The position numbers and the translations under genes were made by a program. Shown here in pieces: positions 54,564 through 62,668 of a stretch of 64,000 nt of DNA. This DNA comes from Sphingorhabdus sp. EL138. GTDB taxonomy: Bacteria > Pseudomonadota > Alphaproteobacteria > Sphingomonadales > Sphingomonadaceae. The notes under the pieces were generated by a model that worked only from the letters and a program-made list of their open reading frames with translations, had not been told where the DNA came from and searched no databases. The stretch covers positions 1-64,000 of the forward strand of contig NZ_CAMAYF010000007.1 of assembly GCF_945862485.1 (NCBI RefSeq). Reading direction: 5' to 3'. Within the stretch, counting starts at the first letter, position 1; every line of letters begins with the position of its first letter.

Positions 54564-54656
54564 ATAGCCCTGCGCTCAGTCGAAGGGGCTTGTTAAACAA
54601 TGACTGCGCCCAGCGGTGATGCGCCCTTAGACACGCTGAGGGCTATCCTTTTAAAT
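54564..54656. repeat. possible second family of inverted repeat doublet
   Basis: The outer arms ATAGCCCT (54564-54571) and AGGGCTAT (54649-54656) are perfect inverted repeats. The adjoining 18 bases of each half remain partly alike (TC-AAGGG core). Each half can form a small hairpin (AGCCC/GGGCT and GCCCT/AGGGC). The 93-bp size equals that of the two REP doublets, but the sequence is different. It fills most of the gap between two genes of one operon. Confidence 0.5.
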
Positions 54657-54661
54657 ATCGC

Positions 54662-55873
54662 TCACCGCCCCTTGGGAAGGCCAAGCACATGTTCGCCTAT
54701 GATATTCTTCTGAATCTGGCTCGTGCCGCCGCCAATCGTGGCGGAAAAGCTATTGAGGTAAGACCGATGCCAATAGCCATCATCGACGGCATTTTCGTCA
54801 CCAACATAATAGCCCGCGCGCGTGCCCTGAAACTGCAATGAAAATTCCGTTAGTTCGCGCACCAATTCGGTGCGCGCCAACTTGTTCATTAACGCCAGCC
54901 CCATCGGGCGGTCACTGGTGAGCGGGGCCATGCGGCGGCGTTGGTTGTTGAGGTTCAGCGCCTGAATCTCGATCATATAATCGACCAGCCTATCGCGCAT
55001 GACGGGATCATCCAACACTGGCTTACCGCCCCGCTTTGCCGAACGCGCCATATCGACAACACCCATCACATCCATTTCCTTGACGAAATAGCCGCCAACC
55101 GGGTTTACCTTCGCGCCGCGTTCATATTCTAACGTCTTCATCGCGACCATCCAGCCTTGCCCTTCTTCGCCGACAAGGCCCGATGCCGGGATGCGCGCAT
55201 CAGTGAAAAAGCATTGGGTGAAGCCATATTCGCCGGTAAGTTTCTTCAACCGACGCGTTTCAACACCGGGAATTTTCATGGGCGCTAAGAAGAACGAAAG
55301 CCCAGCATATTTGCTTGGTCCGTCATTCGAAGTGCGCGCGAGCAGGATCATATAATCTGCACGATCACCCAGAGATGTCCAGATTTTGGAGCCATTGATG
55401 ACATATTCGTCGCCATCACGCACCGCTTTGGTCTGCGCGCTCCCAAGGTCCGAACCATGCTCCGGTTCCGAGAAGCCCTGACACCAAATTTCTTCGGCAG
55501 ACAGCATAGGCTTGATGAAGCGGCGCTTATCCGCCTCACGGCCAATGTCGAGCAACAAGGGCCCTGTCCAGCCATTGGCAATGGCGTTGAGCATGATCGG
55601 CGCATCATGGCTTTTCATTATCCGCGTCGCGATACGCTGATATTCGGGATGCATGCCATAGCCGCCATATTCAGTGGGCCACGACATGCCAAAATAGCCT
55701 GCTTCGTAAACTTTGCGTTGCCAATCCCGCAGAAAATCAAACTGCTGATCGGTCGACACTTCCATGAAGGTCAAAGGCAGCATGAAGCCGGGATCGCGCA
55801 CCGTATTTTCGGAGAACCACGCGTCGCATTGCTTTTCAAAGGCGGCGAGTTCCTGCGGGCTTGGTGTGCTCAT
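54662..55873 (-). CDS. acyl-CoA dehydrogenase family protein
   Basis: 403 aa. Three-domain layout: N-terminal helical, FAD/beta-barrel (WCQGFSEPEHGSDLGSAQT, INGSKIWTSLGDRADYMILL) and C-terminal helical (GTSQIQKNIIGEHVLGLPKG). SEPEHGSDL is typical of the FadE17/26-like group acting on branched, aromatic or steroid acyl-CoA. It introduces the 2,3 double bond. It begins an operon with a TetR-type palindrome 22 bp upstream. Confidence 0.92.
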   Translation of the reverse strand: MSTPSPQELAAFEKQCDAWFSENTVRDPGFMLPLTFMEVSTDQQFDFLRDWQRKVYEAGYFGMSWPTEYGGYGMHPEYQRIATRIMKSHDAPIMLNAIANGWTGPLLLDIGREADKRRFIKPMLSAEEIWCQGFSEPEHGSDLGSAQTKAVRDGDEYVINGSKIWTSLGDRADYMILLARTSNDGPSKYAGLSFFLAPMKIPGVETRRLKKLTGEYGFTQCFFTDARIPASGLVGEEGQGWMVAMKTLEYERGAKVNPVGGYFVKEMDVMGVVDMARSAKRGGKPVLDDPVMRDRLVDYMIEIQALNLNNQRRRMAPLTSDRPMGLALMNKLARTELVRELTEFSLQFQGTRAGYYVGDENAVDDGYWHRSYLNSFSATIGGGTSQIQKNIIGEHVLGLPKGR

Positions 55874-55894
55874 GGGCTGATTCCTCTCTACGCA

Positions 55895-55912
55895 TTTAAT
55901 TGCGCGATTAAA
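55895..55912. promoter_or_regulatory. candidate TetR operator, copy C
   Basis: TTTAATTGCGCGATTAAA is a near-perfect 18-bp palindrome, extended to 20 bp by an outer A/T pair. It lies 21 bp before the acyl-CoA dehydrogenase start, in the 68-bp gap to the DUF482 gene. It is the best of three related sites in the cluster. Confidence 0.68.
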
Positions 55913-55941
55913 TTAAGGATTGCAAGAGCCGTTTGACTAGT

Positions 55942-57075
55942 TCAGCCCTTCTTGAACGGTGCCATTTCGCCGAGAAATTCGATCTCGCGCTCCATCGCCT
56001 GAGTTTCCCGCTTCAGAAAATCGGCCACGGCTGCTCGAAAGCCTTCATTGGCAATATAATGCGCTGAATAGGTAGGCACCGCTTCATAACCGCGCGCCAA
56101 TTTATGCGCGCCTTGCGCGCCTGCTTCCACGCGGGCGAGGCCGTGGGCGATGGCGTAATCAATCGCCTGATAATAACAGAGTTCAAAATGCAAAAAGGGT
56201 ACGTCTATTGTGCAGCCCCAATAGCGGCCATATAGGCAATCGGGTCCGACAAAATTGAGCGCACCTGCAATCGGACGGTCATCATCAAAGGCGAGGAAAA
56301 GGACGATGCTGTCGCGCATTTTTGTGCCGATAATGTCGAAAAAAGAACGGGTCAGATAAGGCGTGCCCCATTTGCGCGCGCCGGTATCCTGATAGAATAT
56401 CCAGAACGCATCCCAATGTTCGGGTGTGATATCCGCGCCAGAAATTTGTTCTATGCGGACGGCCTCTTGCGCACCTTTACGTTCCTTGCGGATGGCCTTG
56501 CGCTTACGTGACGATAAGGCACCCAGAAAGCCTTCAAAATCGGCATAATCGCGGTTTTGCCAATGAAATTGCGTTCCAACGCGTGTGAGCCAACCTGCCG
56601 CGCGAAATAACTCCAGTTCCGCCTCTTCAACAAAAGTGGCATGCGCGGACGACAGGCCATTTTGGTCCACAACCGCTTCGGCGGCGGCCAATATCACTGG
56701 CGCAAGAGTGGGGTCGCGCAATAACAATCGCGGCCCCGGAACGGGCGAAAATGGCGCAGCAATCTGCAGCTTGGGATAATATTGCCCGCCCGCTCGGTGA
56801 AATGCGTCGGCCCAATGATGGTCGAACACATATTCGCCTTGGCTGTGGGTTTTAAGATAGGTTGGAAGCGCAGCAGCGGGAATGCCGCCTTCATCGCGGA
56901 TCATGATCGGCGCAGGCGACCAGCCCGTCCCGGGGCCAACGCTACCAGACTCCTCCAACGCAACCAAAAACGCGTGACCGACAAACGGGTTGCCCCGCAG
57001 GTTCAGCGCATCCCACTGGTCGGCGGGAATATCGCTAACTTTGTTTAAGAGTTCGGCGGTGACGCCGTCGGTCAT
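55942..57075 (-). CDS. DUF482/GNAT family protein (peptidoglycan-branching FemAB-like fold)
   Basis: 377 aa. Diagnostic parts are GNPFVGHAFLVALEESGSVG, GEYVFDHHWADAFHRAG, YYPKLQIAAPFSPVPGPRLL, and the later WDAFWIFYQDTGARKWGTPY and EGAQGAHKLARGYEAV-like segment (VEAGAQGAHKLARGYE). The family has a double GNAT fold and is often listed as predicted N-acyltransferase; the substrate is unknown. It overlaps the RidA stop by one base (TAATG). Confidence 0.86.
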   Translation of the reverse strand: MTDGVTAELLNKVSDIPADQWDALNLRGNPFVGHAFLVALEESGSVGPGTGWSPAPIMIRDEGGIPAAALPTYLKTHSQGEYVFDHHWADAFHRAGGQYYPKLQIAAPFSPVPGPRLLLRDPTLAPVILAAAEAVVDQNGLSSAHATFVEEAELELFRAAGWLTRVGTQFHWQNRDYADFEGFLGALSSRKRKAIRKERKGAQEAVRIEQISGADITPEHWDAFWIFYQDTGARKWGTPYLTRSFFDIIGTKMRDSIVLFLAFDDDRPIAGALNFVGPDCLYGRYWGCTIDVPFLHFELCYYQAIDYAIAHGLARVEAGAQGAHKLARGYEAVPTYSAHYIANEGFRAAVADFLKRETQAMEREIEFLGEMAPFKKG

Positions 57076-57539
57076 TAAACCGCGCGCACCTTTACAACGC
57101 AGTCAATCTCGACGGTTGCGTCGCGTGGCAATACAGGAACCGAGACCGCCGCGCGGGCATGCTTGCCTGCGTCGCCGAACACAGCTTCCATCAAATCCGA
57201 AGCGCCATTGGCGGCTTCGGGTTGATCCGTGAAATCAGCGGTCGAGGCGACAAATACACCAAGCTTGACGATCCGTTCCACACGGTCGAGGTCGCCACCG
57301 AGGGCCGCCTTCATCTGGGCGATGAGCATGACTGCGCACGCTTTAGCCGCAGCCTTTCCGTCTTCAAGACTGCGCGTGTCGCCGACTTTGCCGGTGACAA
57401 CCTTGCCATCGACAAAGGGCAACTGCCCCGAAATGAACAGCATCCCGTTCGCTTCGACAGCGGGCACATAGGATGCGACCGGCGCAGCAGGTGCCGGAAG
57501 AATAACACCCAGTTCGGCCAATTTTGCTTCGATCATCAT
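57075..57539 (-). CDS. RidA family protein (YjgF/YER057c/UK114, type annotated as YabJ-like)
   Basis: 154 aa. MLFISGQLPFVDGKVVTGKV and the C-terminal VPVLPRDATVEIDCVV are the family marks. The extended N-terminus (PAPAAPVASYVPAVEANG) identifies the longer RidA subgroup. The arginine that binds the substrate carboxylate in true RidA is in the region of PRDATVEID. A deaminase acting on reactive enamines or imines is possible. It is in an operon with HAD and DUF482 genes, with overlaps on both sides. Confidence 0.88.
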   Translation of the reverse strand: MMIEAKLAELGVILPAPAAPVASYVPAVEANGMLFISGQLPFVDGKVVTGKVGDTRSLEDGKAAAKACAVMLIAQMKAALGGDLDRVERIVKLGVFVASTADFTDQPEAANGASDLMEAVFGDAGKHARAAVSVPVLPRDATVEIDCVVKVRAV

Positions 57540-58192
57540 ATTACCTTTTCCAATGCGGGCGCGGGCACATTTGCCACCAGCTTTTCCCTAATCCAACTCT
57601 CCGCATCCGCCCAACGATCCAGCCGTGCATGCGCCGATTTTGAGGGCTTTACGCGGTCCCACAGCAACGGCTCACCGACAAAATGCAGACGCCACACATC
57701 GGGATGTTGTTCGCCGACCGATTCATGCTGATGCCCCAGATCGTCAACAAAAACCGCTACGCTCGGGCGATATTCTTCGAGAATCCGTCCAAGCGCCTCA
57801 CCCTTGCCGCCTTGATTACAATAAACAGGTGCGTCGATGCCAACGGCCCGCAATTGCTCTGTCCGCGGCCCTGCGCGATGGTCGAGCAGGTTGGTCAGGA
57901 TGACGACATCGGCATGTTCACGTAGGCGATTAAGGCCTTCTACGGCACCATCAATTGCCTGTTGCCGGTGCATTTCGGTATCGAAAAATCCGTTGAGCAA
58001 ATCCCAAACCTGACCGCGTTCGACAATGGTGCCATCATGCTTGTGGCGCAATGCCTCACCCCAGTCGCCATGGACAAGGTCGAAATGGATATGGTGGACG
58101 CCATCGAGCCAATCGCGAAAGGGCACGATCATATGCAACAACACTTCGTCGCAATCAGAAATCAGCAATGGCCGGGAACTTGTGACACTCAT
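57536..58192 (-). CDS. HAD family protein
   Basis: 218 aa. Motif I is LLISDCDEVLLHMI with D-x-D, motif II is VVILTNLLDHRAGP, and motif IV is VAVFVDDLGHQHESV. The cap region (about 20-95) is small and helical (GDWGEALRHKHDGTIVERGQ). The substrate is not predictable. ATG 58192 overlaps the DUF3572 stop and the stop overlaps the RidA start, so four genes are tightly coupled. Confidence 0.82.
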   Translation of the reverse strand: MSVTSSRPLLISDCDEVLLHMIVPFRDWLDGVHHIHFDLVHGDWGEALRHKHDGTIVERGQVWDLLNGFFDTEMHRQQAIDGAVEGLNRLREHADVVILTNLLDHRAGPRTEQLRAVGIDAPVYCNQGGKGEALGRILEEYRPSVAVFVDDLGHQHESVGEQHPDVWRLHFVGEPLLWDRVKPSKSAHARLDRWADAESWIREKLVANVPAPALEKVI

Positions 58193-58458
58193 GATTCTAA
58201 CTCCTGCCGTGCATTTACCAGCACAACTGGCGACACCCCAATGACCTCTGCGCAAGCAACAAGGTCAGGCTCATACGCCTCCAAAAACGATAATATCGCC
58301 GCCTGAGTACTACGCTCCATCACGCTGTCGCGCAGGCCCTCTGGCGTGAGGCCCGTGAGCGACAATAATCGCTCCGCCCGTGATTCTTCCATCAATGCCC
58401 AAGCCAATGCCTGGAACGCCATAGCCGATGCGTCTAACGTGTCGTTTCTCTCATGCAT
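58189..58458 (-). CDS. DUF3572 family protein
   Basis: 89 aa, helical and acidic. The DUF3572 pattern is AFQALAWALMEESRAERLLS, LTGLTPEGLR and ILSFLEAYEPDLVACAEVIG. The family is restricted mainly to alphaproteobacteria and has no known function. It heads the operon DUF3572-HAD-RidA-DUF482. Confidence 0.8.
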   Translation of the reverse strand: MHERNDTLDASAMAFQALAWALMEESRAERLLSLTGLTPEGLRDSVMERSTQAAILSFLEAYEPDLVACAEVIGVSPVVLVNARQELES

Positions 58459-58595
58459 GACTTTCGCTTAAGCCAAGGCATAGCCGAACGCAAAGCGGGA
58501 AAAGATCCGTATGGATAAAAAGGTGATGGCGTTCTGGGAGGCGGTGCGGGCTATTGTAAAAAAGCAAGCGGCACGGCACTCATGTGGCAGCAATC

Positions 58596-58620
58596 AAAAA
58601 GGGCGCCCGAAGCGCCCTTA
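58596..58620 (-). terminator. Rho-independent terminator after rpmG
   Basis: On the minus strand, an 8-bp stem AAGGGCGC/GCGCCCTT (58619-58612 and 58606-58599) has loop TTCGG and is followed by T residues (58598-58596). It lies 29 bp after the rpmG stop. Confidence 0.85.
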
Positions 58621-58648
58621 TCGATTAGCATTCCAAGCAGCGCTAGGC

Positions 58649-58816
58649 TTACTTGATTTTGGCTTCCTTGAACTCGACATGCTTGCGCACGACGGGGTCA
58701 TATTTGCGGAACGTCATCTTTTCGGTGATGTTGCGCGGATTTTTCTTGGTCACGTAGAAGAAGCCAGTGTCAGCGGTGCTGAGCAGCTTGATCTTGATCG
58801 TGGCTGGCTTCGCCAT
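58649..58816 (-). CDS. rpmG: 50S ribosomal protein L33
   Basis: 55 aa, the standard length. It begins [20 protein letters not shown] and continues [20 protein letters not shown], the strongly conserved L33 sequence of alphaproteobacteria. The zinc-binding cysteines of the C-plus form are absent, so it is the C-minus (zinc-independent) type. It is a single gene with its own terminator. AAAGGAAT lies 4-11 nt before the ATG. Confidence 0.97.
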   Translation of the reverse strand: MAKPATIKIKLLSTADTGFFYVTKKNPRNITEKMTFRKYDPVVRKHVEFKEAKIK

Positions 58817-59189
58817 GGCCCATTCCTTTTGTTCAAAAATTTCGCAAAAAACTGCACACCAAAAAGGCCGCGCCGTTTACAGACGGGGGCTAATGCGGAT
58901 TCGCGGGGCTAAAGTCAAGCCAATAAGCTGGCACCTGGATTGGAGACCTGCCAAATTCTTGCCGAACTGACATGCTGAACGCATTTCGAGAGCTTACTTT
59001 TTCTCCACCCCGGCACACAAGGTCCTGAACCCGGTTCGATATGATGCGTAGGCTGCGCGCGCAAATGTAGCGATTCGTTCATCCTACCAATGTCAAAATA
59101 TCTGTATCGTGCACTGCCCTGCGGTGCGACAGCTTGGAAATCGGTCCCTTCATACCCATATTAAGGGTCCCCCCTACAGGAGAAATGCA
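58817..59189. other. intergenic region between rpmG and dps (no gene)
   Basis: These 373 bases hold the divergent promoters of rpmG (minus) and dps (plus); I cannot fix either exactly. A perfect 11-bp palindrome GAACC-C-GGTTC lies at 59027-59037 and may be a regulator site for dps. An element at 58970-59000 (ATGCTGAAC, then TTTCGAGAGC) vaguely recalls a REP unit but is too diverged to call. Confidence 0.5.
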
Positions 59190-59654
59190 ATGGCAGCTGG
59201 CGACAATAGCAAAAAGGCATTGGCCGACGCGTTAAATGGCATTCTGGCCGATTATTATGCGTTATATTTGAAAACCAAAAATTTTCACTGGCATGTCACT
59301 GGCCCGCATTTCCGCGAATATCATTTGCTGTTTGACGAACAAGCGACAGAGCTGATCGCCACGACTGACCTTGTGGCCGAACGGGTGCGCAAATTGGGTC
59401 AGGATACGCTGACCTCAATCGGATCTATCGCGGCAAAGCAGAGGATTATGGATCATGATTCGACGGCAACCGATGCCGCCCAGATGCTGAACGAGCTACA
59501 CGCAGATAATGAGACGCTGATCAAAGCGTTAAAGGACGCCAAAGACCTGGCCGACGAAGCAGGGGACAATGCGACCGATGGTTTGCTTGACGATTGGACC
59601 GACCAAGCCGAGCAACGCGCTTGGTTCTTGGCAGCGACCATCGGCAAGGCGTAA
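59190..59654 (+). CDS. dps: Dps family DNA-binding/ferritin-like protein
   Basis: 154 aa. The intersubunit ferroxidase ligands are in order: H33 (NFHWHVTGPHF), H45 (REYHLLFDEQ), D60 and E64 (TTDLVAERV), with the spacing of Listeria Dps. The dodecamer stores iron and shields DNA in starvation and oxidative stress. The lysines near the N-terminus are few, so DNA binding may be weak. AGGAG lies 7 nt before ATG 59190. Confidence 0.94.
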   Translation: MAAGDNSKKALADALNGILADYYALYLKTKNFHWHVTGPHFREYHLLFDEQATELIATTDLVAERVRKLGQDTLTSIGSIAAKQRIMDHDSTATDAAQMLNELHADNETLIKALKDAKDLADEAGDNATDGLLDDWTDQAEQRAWFLAATIGKA

Positions 59655-59665
59655 GGTCCAGATAC

Positions 59666-59705
59666 AAAAAAGGCGGGTAAAGCCTATTGCTGCACCCGCC
59701 TTTTT
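59666..59705. terminator. bidirectional terminator between dps and the cold-shock gene
   Basis: Arms GGCGGGT (59672-59678) and ACCCGCC (59694-59700) are flanked by A-run (59666-59671) and T-run (59701-59705), giving a 12-bp stem with a 15-nt loop. The T-run on the plus strand serves dps; the A-run read in reverse serves the converging minus-strand gene. Confidence 0.85.
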
Positions 59706-59722
59706 GAATGTCAGAAAAGCGC

Positions 59723-60517
59723 TTATTCGGAAAGCGTGCTCAGGTTTGTTGCCGAATATTTGCCGCGACGATCGATTTCGATGTCGAAGGACAAACGGTC
59801 GCCCTGTGTCACTTGACCCATGCCCGAGCGTTCAAGCGCCGAAATGTGCACAAACACATCTTCGCCGCCATCATCACGTTGCACAAAACCAAAACCCTTC
59901 ATGTCATTGAAGAATTTCACAGTGCCGTTGGCGCGTTCGCCTGTCGATTCGCGCTGTGGACCACGAGGGGCCGAATCGCGATCGCCGCCACGGAAGCCGC
60001 CACGATCATCGCCGCGCGGTGCACGGTCACGATCGAAAGCTGGACGGTCAGGACGCGGGGCGCGTTCACTAACGGGCATTGGTTCACCGTCGATGACGAG
60101 ATCGGTCGCCGACACCTTGCCGCCACGCTCCACAAGTTGAAACTCAAGCGGTTGGCCTTCAGCAAGACCAGCGAGGCCAGCTTGTTCGACAGCGCTGATG
60201 TGCACGAATACGTCGTCTGGACGACCATCTACCTGAATGAAGCCAAAACCCTTTTGACCATTGAAAAACTTGACGATTCCCTTGCCTGAGCCAATGACCT
60301 GCGCAGGCATTGGTGGGCCACCGGGGCCACGGCGTGGGGCACCAAAGCCACCTCCGCCGCCACTATTGCCGCCGCCGCCATATCCGCTGCCGCCTGTACG
60401 GCCGCCACCAAAATCACTTTGATAGGGGGATGGCGCGCGATAGCCATCGTAGCTTTCATCACCAAAACCGTCTCTCTTGTCCCGGCCCTTGCCAGCACGC
60501 TTGCGATCAAAACCCAT
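59723..60517 (-). CDS. double cold-shock-domain protein with Gly/Arg-rich regions
   Basis: 264 aa. Basic start, a glycine-rich low-complexity stretch (about 36-68), CSD 1 (about 78-142, RNP1 KGFGFI, RNP2 VFVHI), an RGG/RDR-rich linker (about 151-192) and CSD 2 (about 196-260, KGFGFV and VFVHI). Both domains keep the aromatic RNA-binding residues. Tandem CSD proteins occur in alphaproteobacteria. The disordered linkers suggest RNA chaperone or condensate-like behaviour (inference). Confidence 0.93.
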   Translation of the reverse strand: MGFDRKRAGKGRDKRDGFGDESYDGYRAPSPYQSDFGGGRTGGSGYGGGGNSGGGGGFGAPRRGPGGPPMPAQVIGSGKGIVKFFNGQKGFGFIQVDGRPDDVFVHISAVEQAGLAGLAEGQPLEFQLVERGGKVSATDLVIDGEPMPVSERAPRPDRPAFDRDRAPRGDDRGGFRGGDRDSAPRGPQRESTGERANGTVKFFNDMKGFGFVQRDDGGEDVFVHISALERSGMGQVTQGDRLSFDIEIDRRGKYSATNLSTLSE

Positions 60518-60732
60518 AACTTCTTGCTTGCCTTCTCATCGCCCTAAACCACTATGTTATGCAGTCGAGGGCGACTGTACTGCACGCCACAAGCGCAACC
60601 GTCGGTGATCACGCAATTGCCAGCTATATCGTAATAAAATGTGACGCGATAGCAAATATTGTTGCGGAAAATCACTGTGCCTAGGCTGTACTTTCATTTG
60701 CCTTGGGCAGCACTGTCGGGCAAAGGGCAAGC

Positions 60733-61350
60733 ATGAGCGTATATTTACATGAAGAAGACCTTCCCGTTGGCGTATTGGCGGAAGGTCCTGTCGCCGTTGA
60801 CACTGAAACCATGGGGTTGATTACCCCGCGCGACCGACTTTGCCTGTTGCAGATTTCGGATGGCCGCGGCGACGAACATTTGGTCCATTTTGGCCGTGAC
60901 AGCGACTATAAAGCACCTAATTTGCGGGCGGTTCTTGCCGATCCTGCACGCCTGAAGCTGTTTCATTATGCCCGATTCGATCTGGCCGCGATTTCGCATT
61001 ATTTGAATGTCGTCGCGACACCATTATTCTGCACGAAAATCGCCTCGCGCCTGACTCGGACCTATACGGATCGCCACGGCTTGAAAGAATTGGTGAAGGA
61101 GATGCTCGCAACTGACATTTCCAAACAGCAACAATCCAGCGATTGGGGTGGCCCCGTGCTGTCCGAAGCTCAAAAGGATTATGCCGCAAGCGATGTGCGC
61201 TATCTTCACCGCCTGCATGACGAATTTGTCATCCGCCTCGAACGAGAAGGCCGCACGGCAATGGCGCAAGCATGTTTTGACTTTCTACCACACCGCGCGG
61301 ACCTTGATCTTGCCGGTTGGCCAGAAATAGACATATTCGGGCACAGTTAA
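60733..61350 (+). CDS. rnd: ribonuclease D-like 3'-5' exonuclease
   Basis: 205 aa. Only the DEDDy exonuclease domain is present: D23 and E25 in VAVDTETMGL, the second aspartate in HYARFDLAAI, and Y-x3-D in DYAASDVRYLHRL. The HRDC domains of E. coli RNase D are missing, as usual in alphaproteobacteria. It probably trims tRNA or other stable RNA 3' ends. The lpt genes follow in 25 bp, an arrangement seen in related bacteria. Confidence 0.9.
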   Translation: MSVYLHEEDLPVGVLAEGPVAVDTETMGLITPRDRLCLLQISDGRGDEHLVHFGRDSDYKAPNLRAVLADPARLKLFHYARFDLAAISHYLNVVATPLFCTKIASRLTRTYTDRHGLKELVKEMLATDISKQQQSSDWGGPVLSEAQKDYAASDVRYLHRLHDEFVIRLEREGRTAMAQACFDFLPHRADLDLAGWPEIDIFGHS

Positions 61351-61375
61351 GGTTCGATCTGGTTAGACATCTATC

Positions 61376-62011
61376 ATGTCAGCACAAGCCGATCTTGAAC
61401 GCACACAAAGACAACGCTGGGCCATGCCCGGCGGGCAGCATGACCGCCTAATCCGCGCGCTGCGTTTTGTGTTGCCCATCATCATTGGCCTGTTGGTGGC
61501 GCTGCTAGCATTCAGCCCCTTTACCGGCAAACAGGAACTGAGTTTCGTACTGAATAAGGATGAAGTAGACCTGTCACGCGAGCGGCTGCGCGTCGTTGAG
61601 GCATTATATCGCGGCGATGACAGTAAAGGCCGTCCTTTTTCCTTACGCGCTGGCAGCGCAGTGCAGAAAACATCTGCCAATCCTGTCTTGGACATGACAT
61701 CCTTGTCGGGCCGGATAATGTTAAATGACGGACCTGCTTCAATCATCGCGCAGCGCGGGGTTTATGACCTGAATAAAGAAACGATGCGCGTGAACGGTCC
61801 CTTGGCTGTTGAATCGACGGGCTATGACATGGTCGCCAGCAATGTAGAACTATCGCTGAAAAATCGTTCGATGCAAAGCTTTGGTCCTGTTAGCGGTCGG
61901 ACGAAAGTGGGCACATTCCATGCGGGGCGGCTGCGCGCGGATCTCGACACGCGTATTGTGCGTCTGGATGGCGGTGTTCGTTTGCGTATCGACCAGAATG
62001 CGATTAAGTGA
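61376..62011 (+). CDS. lptC: LPS export periplasmic protein LptC
   Basis: 211 aa. One N-terminal membrane anchor (about 28-47, LRFVLPIIIGLLVALLAFSP) is followed by a periplasmic beta-jellyroll of LptC type (ISGRIMLNDG-like GRIMLNDGPASIIAQRGVYD, NGPLAVESTGYDMVASNVEL). It links the LptBFG pump to LptA in the LPS or glycolipid bridge. Sphingomonads carry glycosphingolipids instead of classical LPS, so the cargo may differ. Confidence 0.88.
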   Translation: MSAQADLERTQRQRWAMPGGQHDRLIRALRFVLPIIIGLLVALLAFSPFTGKQELSFVLNKDEVDLSRERLRVVEALYRGDDSKGRPFSLRAGSAVQKTSANPVLDMTSLSGRIMLNDGPASIIAQRGVYDLNKETMRVNGPLAVESTGYDMVASNVELSLKNRSMQSFGPVSGRTKVGTFHAGRLRADLDTRIVRLDGGVRLRIDQNAIK

Positions 62012-62018
62012 ACGCGCA

Positions 62019-62549
62019 ATGACTATCCGTTCTCTCTACTTTGGCCTGTGCGCAGCTATTGCTGGCATGAGCATGCTGTCCACGGCTTCGACGGCGCAAA
62101 GCATTCGCAATCATGATAGCAACGCCCCTGTCGATTTTTCGGCCGCGTCTATGGAGTTGCAGGACCGCGCAGACCGAGTGGTGCTGTCTGGGGGAGTAAC
62201 AGCGATACAAGCCGGGCTTACGCTGAAGGCAAATCGTGTGACCGCAGCATATTCCAGCAATAACGGCGTTGATGTGAACCGCTTGGATGCCACAGGCGGC
62301 GTGATGATAACCAAGGATAACCTGCGCGCAACCAGCAATTCCGCTATATATGATCTCGACTCTAGCCTGATCACGCTGATCGGCAATGTGAACCTCTTGC
62401 AAGGCAGTAATCGTCTCACCGGTGGCCGATTGGTCATTGACCTGAACGCTGGCCGCTCGACAATCAACGGTGGCGGCGGGGCGGCCGGCTCAACAAATCT
62501 GGGCGGCAGGGTCACTGGCACCTTCAGCGTTCCGCAACGCAAAAATTAG
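62019..62549 (+). CDS. lptA: LPS transport periplasmic protein LptA
   Basis: 176 aa with a signal peptide (about 1-27, cut after TASTAQ). The OstA-like beta-jellyroll shows SMELQDRADRVVLSGGVTAI, ANRVTAAYSSNNGVDVNRLD and SAIYDLDSSLITLIGNVNL. It forms the periplasmic bridge of the Lpt machine between LptC and the outer membrane. It starts 7 bp after the lptC stop. Confidence 0.9.
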   Translation: MTIRSLYFGLCAAIAGMSMLSTASTAQSIRNHDSNAPVDFSAASMELQDRADRVVLSGGVTAIQAGLTLKANRVTAAYSSNNGVDVNRLDATGGVMITKDNLRATSNSAIYDLDSSLITLIGNVNLLQGSNRLTGGRLVIDLNAGRSTINGGGGAAGSTNLGGRVTGTFSVPQRKN

Positions 62550-62668
62550 GCTTGAGCCAAAGTTGTAAATTATTCAGTGCAGCATGAACCATGCCAATTG
62601 CAAAATGCTTCGCTATTCACTAGCTATCATACAGAAAACAAAAGCATCATTGCAGGCGGATATTGAAT

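Noticed and set aside
58511-58912. 133-codon ORF on the plus strand across rpmG
   Set aside because: It is fully antisense to the certain L33 gene and runs through its terminator; it has no recognisable domain.
58968-59040. A further REP unit (ATGCTGAAC near 58971)
   Set aside because: Only nine bases match and the second arm is broken, so it cannot be separated from chance.
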